This document shows, one piece after another, positions 1 through 8,126 of a stretch of DNA of 64,000 nt. Positions within the stretch are counted from its first letter, which is position 1; the number at the start of each line of letters is the position of its first letter. The stretch is from Acetobacteraceae bacterium (GTDB lineage: Bacteria; Pseudomonadota; Alphaproteobacteria; Acetobacterales; Acetobacteraceae): assembly GCA_947474705.1 (NCBI GenBank), contig CANJJS010000014.1, positions 1 through 64,000 of the forward strand, given 5' to 3'. The notes below the pieces were generated by a model. That model saw only the letters and a program-made list of their open reading frames with translations. It ran no database searches and was not told where the DNA came from. A program made the position numbers and the translations under genes.

Positions 1-33
1 ATGACGGCGGCGGATTTCGGCAATCGTATCCAT
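1..33 (-). mobile_element. Start of an IS21-family IstA-like transposase, cut by the window edge
   Basis: Reverse strand from 33 reads MDTIAEIRRRH, the typical IstA N-terminus. Upstream are two repeats of the form TTGNACGCTGTTT(T)AC (98-110, 131-146) and a TGTAAAAC.. terminus at 147. Confidence 0.5.
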
Positions 34-149
34 GTACAACACCCCAGACTCTCCAGCATAAACGCCGGAGGATCGCACGGACCGGGGTGGAAACTATTGG
101 ACGCTGTTTACCCCCGGAATCTGGAAAGGTTTGCACGCTGTTTTACAAG

Positions 150-275
150 GTAGACCCGCCGCCGGCCCGTCCGCATCGGCGCCGCCGCAGCATTGACCGT
201 CAGCCGACCCACCGCCAAATTGATCGACACACGCAGCCGGGTCAACTCCCGATCGCTCATCTGGATCACCGCCAT
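150..275 (-). pseudogene. N-terminal fragment of an IS transposase (ISNCY-like), interrupted by the IS21-like end
   Basis: Reverse strand from ATG at 275: MAVIQMSDRELTRLRVSINLAVGRLTVNAAAAPMRTGRRRVY, then diverges exactly where the TGTAAAAC IS end begins. Upstream repeats GACATTTCCATCGGG / GACATTTCTATCGGT (318-354). Confidence 0.45.
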
Positions 276-391
276 CGCACGTCACTCCAAACGTCTCGAC
301 GACAGCATGCCTCAGCGACATTTCCATCGGGCACGGGCGTGACATTTCTATCGGTGATCTACAGACGAATGCCGCAGAAGATTCCAATATG

Positions 392-1147
392 TTAAGTCGG
401 AATGGTTGGCATCGCGCTTTTCTCGGCAAGAAAATCACCAAGTGGGCGGACATTTTTACGCGAGTTACAGTCAATACAGGCTGTCACGAGATTGCCATAC
501 GAATTGTCGCCGCTCTCTGCAACAGGTTGGACATGATCAAGTGTCGCCGTGAAGCGGGTAAGCTGCTTCTGGCAATACCGGCAGTGGTAGTTATCCCTTT
601 CGTAAATTTTCATCCGATTTTCGCGGACATTATAATAATCAGCCTCGCGTCTCTCGTCTATGATTGACGATGGCAAAGCAGCTTCACGAGCCTGTCTCGC
701 ATTACGGCAGACTTCTATCTCCTCAGGCAAAAGAACTCTATACAATGTGCCATCGCGGTTAGGGTCTGCCTCTTGGCGGATCGCACCGATTTCCCCCAAA
801 CCCTCAAGTGCTGTTTGGATCGATTTATAGCTCACCGTTGCAACGACTGTTCCACCACCACTACGTGTGCCTTCGTATGGTGACTTCACGACACCAGCTT
901 TAATTAGACCGCGAACGGAAGTTCGTATCATCTGGTTGCCTGCCTCAACTATTGAGTGACGCAGCATATACATGTAGATGGCAGCCTCGTAGGGCTTCAA
1001 TTCTGGATTCAGTAGATCGACAACATCGCGAATAATGTCGGGCAATTCTAAACCGGACACGAGCGCGCGTTCCGCAGCCGCAGCGTTGCTTTCGACGTCA
1101 AGCTCCCCAAGAAGTTCCACGATCTTTTTGATTTTCTCCCTCATCAT
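392..1147 (-). CDS. Winged-helix-like N-terminal domain plus HNH endonuclease
   Basis: C-terminal YHCRYCQKQL..LDHVQPVAESGDNSYGNLVTACIDCNSRKN (CxxC, DH, N, CxxC-N). Start lies 1 nt after the resolvase stop. Visibly more AT-rich than the rest of the window. Confidence 0.85.
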   Translation of the reverse strand: MMREKIKKIVELLGELDVESNAAAAERALVSGLELPDIIRDVVDLLNPELKPYEAAIYMYMLRHSIVEAGNQMIRTSVRGLIKAGVVKSPYEGTRSGGGTVVATVSYKSIQTALEGLGEIGAIRQEADPNRDGTLYRVLLPEEIEVCRNARQAREAALPSSIIDERREADYYNVRENRMKIYERDNYHCRYCQKQLTRFTATLDHVQPVAESGDNSYGNLVTACIDCNSRKNVRPLGDFLAEKSAMPTIPT

Positions 1148-1148
1148 C

Positions 1149-1703
1149 TCAAACCGCCTCGCGCTGCAAAGCGCGGTAAACGGTCGCGCGGCTCACGCCA
1201 ACCATCTTCGCGGCTTGGGTCGGTGTTGTGCATTGGTTGATCAACTTCCGCACATGGGCAAGCCGATCAGCCGTCAGCTTCGGTTTCTGCCCGAATTTCA
1301 CCCCGCGCCGCTGTGCCGCCTTCACACCCGCGCGGGTACGCTCCACGATCAAGGATCGCTCAAGCTCGGCCAGCACCCCAATCATCTGCCACATGGCGCG
1401 GCCTGTCGGTGTCTCGGTGTCGATGGCCTCGGTGAGGGACTTAAACCGGATACCCTTGCTCCTGAAGTCGTCCAACATGGTGATAAGGTCGCGCAGACTG
1501 CGCCCGAGGCGGTCAAGCTTCCAAACGATGAGCGTGTCGCCTGTCTCCAGCTTCTTCAGGCAACGGGCAAGGGCAGGGCGGTTGACGTGTGCCCCCGTCA
1601 CCTCGTCCTTGAACACGGTCTTGCAGCCCGCCTTCTTCAAGGCGGCAAGCTGCATGGCCGGATTCTGATCCTCGGTGCTTACGCGGGCGTAGCCGTATTT
1701 CAT
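1149..1703 (-). CDS. Serine recombinase / Tn3-family resolvase-like protein
   Basis: MKYGYARVSTEDQN..WKLDRLGRSLRDL..GRAMWQMIGVLAELERSLIVERT plus C-terminal HTH (TPTQAAKMVGVSRATVYRAL). Confidence 0.93.
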   Translation of the reverse strand: MKYGYARVSTEDQNPAMQLAALKKAGCKTVFKDEVTGAHVNRPALARCLKKLETGDTLIVWKLDRLGRSLRDLITMLDDFRSKGIRFKSLTEAIDTETPTGRAMWQMIGVLAELERSLIVERTRAGVKAAQRRGVKFGQKPKLTADRLAHVRKLINQCTTPTQAAKMVGVSRATVYRALQREAV

Positions 1704-1900
1704 GGGGCTATCATGCGACCAACTTGTGCGACGCGCAACCCCTTGATTTCATAAGGGCGATTTTTCGTCTCACCACTTACCCCCCGCGACACATCCTCCC
1801 CTCCCCCGCTGTCCCCGCGACAGCGCCCCGCCATTGACGCCCCCTTGTCCATCTTCCATCACCGTGCGCGAACCCGCCCCGCCCAACGGAGTGCCCAAAC

Positions 1901-3418
1901 ATGCGCCCGGAAGACCACATCGCCGACAAGCGCCGCCCTTTCACCGGCGCCGAGTATATCGCCTCCCTGAAAGATGGCCGCGAGGTCTACATCGACGGCG
2001 AACGTGTGCCGGACGTCACCGTCCATCCGGCGTTTCGCAACGCGATCCGTTCCATCGCCCGTCTTTACGACGCATTGCACGACCCGAAGACCAAGGATGC
2101 GTTGACCTGTCCGACCGACACCGGCTCTGGCGGTTACACGCATAAATTCTTCCGGGTGCCGCGGTCGCGGGAGGATTTGGTGGGAGCGCAGGAGGGGATC
2201 GCGGGGTGGGCGCGGCAGTCGTATGGGTGGATGGGGCGGACGCCGGATTACAAGGCGGCGTTTTCCAACACGCTCGGTGCGTTTCCAGAATATTACGGCG
2301 ATTACGCCGACAATGCCCGCGCCTGGTACAAACGCGCGCAGGAAACCGTGCCTTTCATGAATCACGCGATCGTCAACCCGCCGATCGACCGACATCGCCC
2401 GCCGGAGGACGTGAAGGACATTTACGCCTGTGTGAAACGCGAGACCGACGCGGGGATTTACGTCTCGGGCGCCAAGGTCGTCGCGACCTCGGCGGCGTTC
2501 ACGCATTACAATTTCATGGGCCAGTCGTCGAAGACCGCAACGGAGGATCTGGACATGTCGGTCATGTTCATGATTCCGATCAATGCGCCCGGCCTGAAGC
2601 TGATCTGCCGCACGTCATACGAATCCGCGGCGAAATCGCCCTTCGATTATCCGTTATCCTCCCGTTTCGACGAGAATGACGCCATTTTCGTCATGGACAA
2701 TGTTTTTGTCCCCTGGGAGGATGTTTTTATCTATCGCGATCCGAAGCGGGTCATGAGTTTCTTTCCGGGCACCGGCTTTGTTCATGGCGCGATGTTCCAG
2801 GGCTGCACCCGTTACGCCGTCAAACTCGATTTCATTTCTGGGCTTTTGGCCAAGGCGTTGCGCGCGACCGGTGGCGACGAGGCGCGCAACAACCAGATCC
2901 TTTTGGGCGAGGTCATCGCCTGGCGCCATCTGTTCTGGTCGCTGTCCAACGCGATGGCCAACAATCCACAGGCATGGCAGGGCGACGCGGTGTTGCCGGA
3001 ATTGCAGGCCGCCATGTCCTATCGCGTGTTCGCGCCGGATTCCTGGCCGCGGATCAAGGACATCGTGCAGAAAACCGTGACATCGGCGCTGATCTACCTC
3101 CCGTCCTCGGTGAAGGACTTCGCCAATCCGGCCATCGAGCCCTATCTCCGCCAATATGTCCGGGGCTCCCACGGCATCGACCATGTCGAGCGTGTGAAAA
3201 TCATGAAATTGCTGTGGGATTCCGTCGGCACCGAATTCGCCGGGCGCCACGAGCTTTACGAACGCAACTATTCCGGCGGATGGGAGGACATTCGCGCGCA
3301 GGTGCTGACCGGCGCGCAACGCGGCGGCGGACTGAAAGCGATGGAGCAACTTGTCGACGAATGCCTCGCCGATTACGACACGAACGGCTGGACCGGCGAC
3401 ACCTGGACCAGCGATTGA
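1901..3418 (+). CDS. 4-hydroxyphenylacetate 3-hydroxylase (HpaB) family flavin monooxygenase
   Basis: 505 aa, full-length HpaB-like architecture (TGAEYIASLKDGREVYIDGERV; MSVMFMIPINAPGLKLICR; FDENDAIFVMDNVFVPWEDVFIYRD). Confidence 0.9.
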   Translation: MRPEDHIADKRRPFTGAEYIASLKDGREVYIDGERVPDVTVHPAFRNAIRSIARLYDALHDPKTKDALTCPTDTGSGGYTHKFFRVPRSREDLVGAQEGIAGWARQSYGWMGRTPDYKAAFSNTLGAFPEYYGDYADNARAWYKRAQETVPFMNHAIVNPPIDRHRPPEDVKDIYACVKRETDAGIYVSGAKVVATSAAFTHYNFMGQSSKTATEDLDMSVMFMIPINAPGLKLICRTSYESAAKSPFDYPLSSRFDENDAIFVMDNVFVPWEDVFIYRDPKRVMSFFPGTGFVHGAMFQGCTRYAVKLDFISGLLAKALRATGGDEARNNQILLGEVIAWRHLFWSLSNAMANNPQAWQGDAVLPELQAAMSYRVFAPDSWPRIKDIVQKTVTSALIYLPSSVKDFANPAIEPYLRQYVRGSHGIDHVERVKIMKLLWDSVGTEFAGRHELYERNYSGGWEDIRAQVLTGAQRGGGLKAMEQLVDECLADYDTNGWTGDTWTSD

Positions 3419-3425
3419 GCCCGCG

Positions 3426-3716
3426 TCATTTCGCGATCAACTGGTCCTTGATCTGGTCGTAAACCTTCTTCGGCATCACCCGCTTCGCGACCAGTTCGTC
3501 CGGGTGCTTCCAGGGCCGGCCCGCGACGATCGCGGCGGCCCGGTTGCGGCCGATGAAGCGCACCCGCGTCAGTTCCACTGGCGTGGCGGTGTTGATATCG
3601 ACCAGCACCAGGCGCAACTCCACCGGCGGCCTCTGGCCCGCCGCCGTTTGCGCATGCGCCGGCGGGGTCAGCAGAACCCCCAGCATCGCGATCGCACCCA
3701 GCCTCCAGATCCGCAT
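3426..3716 (-). CDS. Secreted helix-hairpin-helix (ComEA-like) protein
   Basis: Signal peptide MRIWRLGAIAMLGVLLTPPAHA then DINTATPVELTRVRFIGRNRAAAIVAGRPWKHPDELV. Start trimmed from the ORF-track start at 3779. Confidence 0.7.
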   Translation of the reverse strand: MRIWRLGAIAMLGVLLTPPAHAQTAAGQRPPVELRLVLVDINTATPVELTRVRFIGRNRAAAIVAGRPWKHPDELVAKRVMPKKVYDQIKDQLIAK

Positions 3717-3732
3717 CGGTTTCTTGTCCACC

Positions 3733-4809
3733 CTATCGCGCGACACCCGGCCGTTCCCGCGCCAGACGCGGCAACACATGCTCTCCGAACAGCCGCATCG
3801 AGGATTCCGCCACCGCCAGCGGCAGATCGTTGAAATTCACCTGTAACGAGGCAATTTCGAAAAATCCAACCTCTTCGCGATATCCGGCGATGGTCTCCAG
3901 TATTCGTTCCGGCGTGCCAATCCAGGCCGCGCCCTTCGCGACCTGGGTTTCGAACGTCTCAAGCGCCAGCGCCCCAACGATCTTATCGTAGCCCGGATAA
4001 TCCGCCGACGCCGCCCCCTCCGTCCACTGCCGGGCTGATTCCACCAGCGAACGCAAATACCGGTTCAACGGTTCGCGCGCGAGACGTTCCGCCTCCGCCT
4101 GATTCTCATGGCACAACATATGAAAGGCCAGCATCACCGTGCCCGGCCCCTCGTGTCCCGCCGCGGCGCGGGCGTTCCGGTAAGCGTCGATCAGGTCCCG
4201 CATCGCGCCACCCGCCATCGGGATCGCCATGATCCCGTATCCGTTGGCGCCCGCGCGCTCGAACGAGTCCCGCGTGCCCAAAGCCGCGACATAAAACGGC
4301 GGCCGCGGGGTCTGCGTCGGGCGCGGCAGCGACGTGACGTTCCGGAACGAATGGAACCGCCCCTCGGAGGTCGCGCTCTCCTGCTCCAGCAACATCCGCA
4401 CCTGCGCCACGCCCTCGTCGAACCGCGCCCGGCTTTCGTCCAGCTTCACGCCGAAATGGTGGAACTCGTGCGGCAAAAACGCCCGCGCGAAACCGCAGTC
4501 GAGGCGGCCGTCGCACAGCGCGTCCAGCATCGCCAGTTCGCCCGCGAGCTTCAGCGGGTTGTTGAATGCCGGCAGCACCGCGCCGGTGACAAGCCGGGCG
4601 TGGCGGGTGATCTGCGCGGCGGCGGCCAGAAACACGACGGGGTTCGGGCTGTAGCCGCCATAAGGCAGAAAATAATGCTCGACCGTGCGGACGTGGTGGT
4701 AGCCATACCGGTCGACCAACGCGACCAGACGCAACGCCTCGTGCCAGTAATCCCGCGCCGATTTCACCTCGGGCCCGATGTCGGGAAAGAACTGAATGCC
4801 AACTTTCAT
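3733..4809 (-). CDS. LLM-class flavin-dependent oxidoreductase
   Basis: Bacterial luciferase-like pattern ([47 protein letters not shown]). Confidence 0.88.
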   Translation of the reverse strand: MKVGIQFFPDIGPEVKSARDYWHEALRLVALVDRYGYHHVRTVEHYFLPYGGYSPNPVVFLAAAAQITRHARLVTGAVLPAFNNPLKLAGELAMLDALCDGRLDCGFARAFLPHEFHHFGVKLDESRARFDEGVAQVRMLLEQESATSEGRFHSFRNVTSLPRPTQTPRPPFYVAALGTRDSFERAGANGYGIMAIPMAGGAMRDLIDAYRNARAAAGHEGPGTVMLAFHMLCHENQAEAERLAREPLNRYLRSLVESARQWTEGAASADYPGYDKIVGALALETFETQVAKGAAWIGTPERILETIAGYREEVGFFEIASLQVNFNDLPLAVAESSMRLFGEHVLPRLARERPGVAR

Positions 4810-4873
4810 CGCCCACCCTCCGTCGCGCCACCCACCCGCTCCGTTCTGACAGCCCCTCGCGTCCGGCTCAACC

Positions 4874-5028
4874 CGAGAGGGCGGCGCCGGGGCTTTGCCC
4901 CGGACCCCACGAGGGCTCCGCCCTTCGAACCCGCCCCAATGGGCCTTTGGGGCTCGCCCGTGGTGGGGTTCGAAGGGGCAAAGCCCCTCGCGGGGTCCGG
5001 GGCGAAGCCCCGGTGCCTCCCCTCAAGG
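4874..5028. repeat. Large imperfect palindromic intergenic repeat, copy 1
   Basis: Arms GGGGCTTTGCCCCGGACCCCACGAGGGCTCCGCCCTTCGAACCC and GGGTTCGAAGGGGCAAAGCCCCTCGCGGGGTCCGGGGCGAAGCCCC; same family as 7831-8056 and 58649-59010. Confidence 0.88.
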
Positions 5029-5090
5029 ATGCGTTGATCCCCGGCGGGAATTGGCGGAAAACACGGCCTCGCTTCGAAGAGTGTCCCGAC

Positions 5091-6455
5091 ATGCCCGAAC
5101 TTCACCTGCACAACAGCCGGACCCGCCGTAAGGAGCGGTTCGAGCCGGCCGATCCCAGCCATGTGCGGATGTACGTCTGTGGCCCGACCGTCTACGACCT
5201 CGCCCATGTCGGCAACGCGCGGCCGGCCGTGGTCTACGATGTCCTGGCGCGCCTGCTGCGCCAACTCTATCCCAAGGTGACCTACGTCCGGAACCTCACC
5301 GACGTGGACGACAAGATCAACGCCCGCGCGGCGGAGATGGGCATCCCCATCGCCGAACTCACCGCCCAGACCACCAACGACTACCATACCGACGTCGCCG
5401 CTTTGGGTGTGCTGCCGCCGGACGTCGAACCCACCGCGACCGGGCACATCCCGGAGATGATCGCCATCATTCAGCGCCTCATCGCCTCGGGACACGCCTA
5501 CGCGGCCGAGGGCCATGTCCTTTTCGCCGTCGGCAGCTTCGCCAACTACGGCAAATTGTCGGGGCGTAGCGCCGACGAGCTTCTGGCCGGCGCGCGCGTC
5601 GATGTCGCGCCTTACAAGCGCGATGCGGGCGATTTCGTGCTGTGGAAACCGTCGTCCCCCGAACTGCCGGGCTGGGACAGCCCCTGGGGCCGCGGCCGGC
5701 CCGGCTGGCACATCGAATGCTCCGCCATGTCCTGGAAGCATCTGGGCGAGACCTTCGACATTCACGGCGGCGGCACCGACCTGATCTTTCCGCACCATGA
5801 AAACGAGGCCGCGCAAAGCCTCTGCGCCTTCCCCGGCAGCCAGTTCGCCCGTTATTGGGTGCATAATGGCATGCTCCTGGTCGATGGCGTGAAAATGTCC
5901 AAATCGCTGGGCAATTTCACCACGATGCGGGACGCGCTGCGCCGCGCGTCGGGCGAAATCCTGAGATTTCTGCTGTTGCGCACCCATTATCGCGCCACCC
6001 CGGATTTCAGCGATACCGCCATAAATGAAGCAAAGAAGGAACTGGATCGGTTCTACAGAGCGCTGGAACGATGCCCGGACGCCGGGGGAAATTCAGAGGC
6101 AAGCGCCGTGCCCGATCAGGTGATGGAAGCCTTGTGCGACGATCTGAACACGCCGCTGGCGTTGTCGGCGATGCACGCCTTGGCCGACGCCGCGCTGACC
6201 GGAGACGCCGCCGCCGCCGCGGGGCTTCAGGCCTCTGGCCGCCTTTTGGGCTTCCTGACCCAGACGCCGGACTCCTGGTTCCGGGGCGAGGCCGATGACA
6301 GCAATGCCATCGAGGCGGCGATCCAGGAACGGCTGGCGGCGCGGAAAGCGCGGGATTTCGCCCGCGCCGACGCGATCCGGTCGGACCTGACGGCGCGCGG
6401 CATCCTTCTGGAAGACGGGCCGGGCGGAACCACCTGGCGCCGGGCCAGTCAATGA
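5091..6455 (+). CDS. cysS: Cysteine--tRNA ligase
   Basis: [42 protein letters not shown]. Start moved to MPELHLHNS because the upstream ORF extension is palindromic repeat. Confidence 0.97.
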   Translation: MPELHLHNSRTRRKERFEPADPSHVRMYVCGPTVYDLAHVGNARPAVVYDVLARLLRQLYPKVTYVRNLTDVDDKINARAAEMGIPIAELTAQTTNDYHTDVAALGVLPPDVEPTATGHIPEMIAIIQRLIASGHAYAAEGHVLFAVGSFANYGKLSGRSADELLAGARVDVAPYKRDAGDFVLWKPSSPELPGWDSPWGRGRPGWHIECSAMSWKHLGETFDIHGGGTDLIFPHHENEAAQSLCAFPGSQFARYWVHNGMLLVDGVKMSKSLGNFTTMRDALRRASGEILRFLLLRTHYRATPDFSDTAINEAKKELDRFYRALERCPDAGGNSEASAVPDQVMEALCDDLNTPLALSAMHALADAALTGDAAAAAGLQASGRLLGFLTQTPDSWFRGEADDSNAIEAAIQERLAARKARDFARADAIRSDLTARGILLEDGPGGTTWRRASQ

Positions 6456-6465
6456 AGGACACAGC

Positions 6466-6996
6466 ATGCGTACGCTTCTACTTCTGATGGTCGTCGCGAT
6501 CGGCGGGATCGCGCTGGTGAAAGGCACCGTCAACTTCTCGACCGACGACCACGTGCGCCCCGTCGGCGGCGGACTCGCCATCCCCGGTCTGACGAACATG
6601 CCCAACATCGCGGCCATCGCGGGCCAGGCGACGGCGCAATTGTCGCAGGTGGCGGCGGCCTTGAACGGACAGACAACCGGACCGGCGACACCGGGCGCGG
6701 GACGCACCCTGCCCGTCTCCGCCCCCGGCGGCACCACCCAGACCGTCGCGACACCAACCGGGACCGCCCCAACCGCGACGGTCCCGGCGGCCCCGAAAGC
6801 GCCACCTTTGCCGCGGGTCACATCCGCCAATGACACCTATATCCCACCCGGCATCCCACCCGCCGCGGCCAGGCCCAGAGAACAGGTGGCCGCGCCGCGG
6901 ACCGGCGAGCCCACCAATTCGCAATCGCCCTTCAATCCCGCCGCTTACCGCGATCGGTTCGAAACGGTCGTGAAGGCCCTGCGTGGCTCGCCATGA
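6466..6996 (+). CDS. Hypothetical Pro/Ala/Thr-rich exported protein
   Basis: ORF between cysS and trmJ-like gene with N-terminal hydrophobic segment. Confidence 0.6.
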   Translation: MRTLLLLMVVAIGGIALVKGTVNFSTDDHVRPVGGGLAIPGLTNMPNIAAIAGQATAQLSQVAAALNGQTTGPATPGAGRTLPVSAPGGTTQTVATPTGTAPTATVPAAPKAPPLPRVTSANDTYIPPGIPPAAARPREQVAAPRTGEPTNSQSPFNPAAYRDRFETVVKALRGSP

Positions 6997-7026
6997 CCGA
7001 GGCGGGACGATGACGGAGTTGGGACG

Positions 7027-7827
7027 ATGACCGGCAGGGACGGCGGCGCCGATCTGAAGCCGTCGGGCAACACGCCGGTCGTGGTCCTGGTCCGGCCGCA
7101 ACTCGCCGACAATATCGGCGCCTGCGCCCGCGCGATGGGCAATGGCGGATTGTTCGAAATGCGGATCGTCGCCCCGCGCGATGGCTGGCCGCAGGAACGC
7201 GCCTGGCGCAACGCGTCCGGCGCCGACCGCATCCTGGACGCCGCGACCGTCCACGACTCGGTGGCGGACGCGGTCGCCGATTTGCACCACGTCTTCGCCA
7301 CCTGTCCGCGCCCGCGCCACATCGTCAAACCCGTCCTGACCGCCCGTGGCGCCGCGGCCGAGATGCGCGCCATCGCCGATCGCGGCCTGCGCATTGGCCT
7401 GCTGTTCGGTCCGGAACGCGCGGGGCTCGACAACGACGACATGGCCCAGGCCGACGCGCTGATCCGGTATCCGCTCAATCCTGGATTTATGTCGCTGAAC
7501 CTGGCGCAGGCCGTCATGATCATCGCCTACGAATGGTGGATGGCCGCCGACGACACGCCGGCGCGCGAGCTGATGACCAACGAAAGCCAGGTCGCGCCCA
7601 AAGGCCGTCTCGAAAATTTCCTGACACACCTGATCGGCGAACTCGACGCCAGCGGGTTCCTGCGCAACCTGCCGAAGCGGCCGGGCATGGTGCGCAACAT
7701 CCGCCATTTCTTCCAACGCGGCGAGGCGACCGAGCAGGAACTGCGGACCCTCCACGGCATCGTCACCGAATTGTCGCTGGGCCGCCGCCTGCGGGGGCGG
7801 ACGGAACCGGGCGCTGACGGGGGGTAG
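7027..7827 (+). CDS. trmJ: TrmH/SpoU-family RNA methyltransferase, TrmJ-like
   Basis: VVVLVRPQLADNIGACARAMGNGG; LLFGPERAGLDNDD; YPLNPGFMSLNLAQAVMIIAYEWW. Confidence 0.88.
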   Translation: MTGRDGGADLKPSGNTPVVVLVRPQLADNIGACARAMGNGGLFEMRIVAPRDGWPQERAWRNASGADRILDAATVHDSVADAVADLHHVFATCPRPRHIVKPVLTARGAAAEMRAIADRGLRIGLLFGPERAGLDNDDMAQADALIRYPLNPGFMSLNLAQAVMIIAYEWWMAADDTPARELMTNESQVAPKGRLENFLTHLIGELDASGFLRNLPKRPGMVRNIRHFFQRGEATEQELRTLHGIVTELSLGRRLRGRTEPGADGG

Positions 7828-7830
7828 TGG

Positions 7831-8056
7831 CTTCCGGGCGATTGGGGAGCGGGGTTTAAGCCCCGGGGCGCTGCCCCGGACCCCGCGAGGGCTCTGCCCT
7901 TCGAACCCGCCAGGGCGGGGGCCCTGGACCCGTTTCATCTCCCCCAAAAAGACGGCATCCAAGGCCCTGCCTTGGTGGGGGTCGAGGGGGCAACGCCCCT
8001 CGCGGGGTTTGGGGCAGCGCCCCAAGGCTTAAACCTCTCCCCCGATTGCCCGAAAG
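7831..8056. repeat. Large imperfect palindromic intergenic repeat, copy 2
   Basis: About 90-nt arms CTTCCGGGCGATTGGGGAG..TTTAAGCC..GGGGCGCTGCCCC.. versus reverse complement of 7962-8056; begins about 3 nt after the trmJ stop. Confidence 0.9.
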
Positions 8057-8126
8057 CCCCCCGTTCGCACTGGAATTCGTGCCCCGAAGAGCGCTATCAC
8101 TCCGCGCGCGAGACGGAAGGCATGCG

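Noticed and set aside
4920-4985. GGTTCGAA-like sequences resembling tRNA T-arms
   Set aside because: They belong to the large palindromic repeat arms; no D-arm, anticodon stem or acceptor stem could be assembled.
4806-5987. 393-aa minus-strand ORF opposite cysS
   Set aside because: Antisense to cysS and extended through palindromic repeat copy 1.
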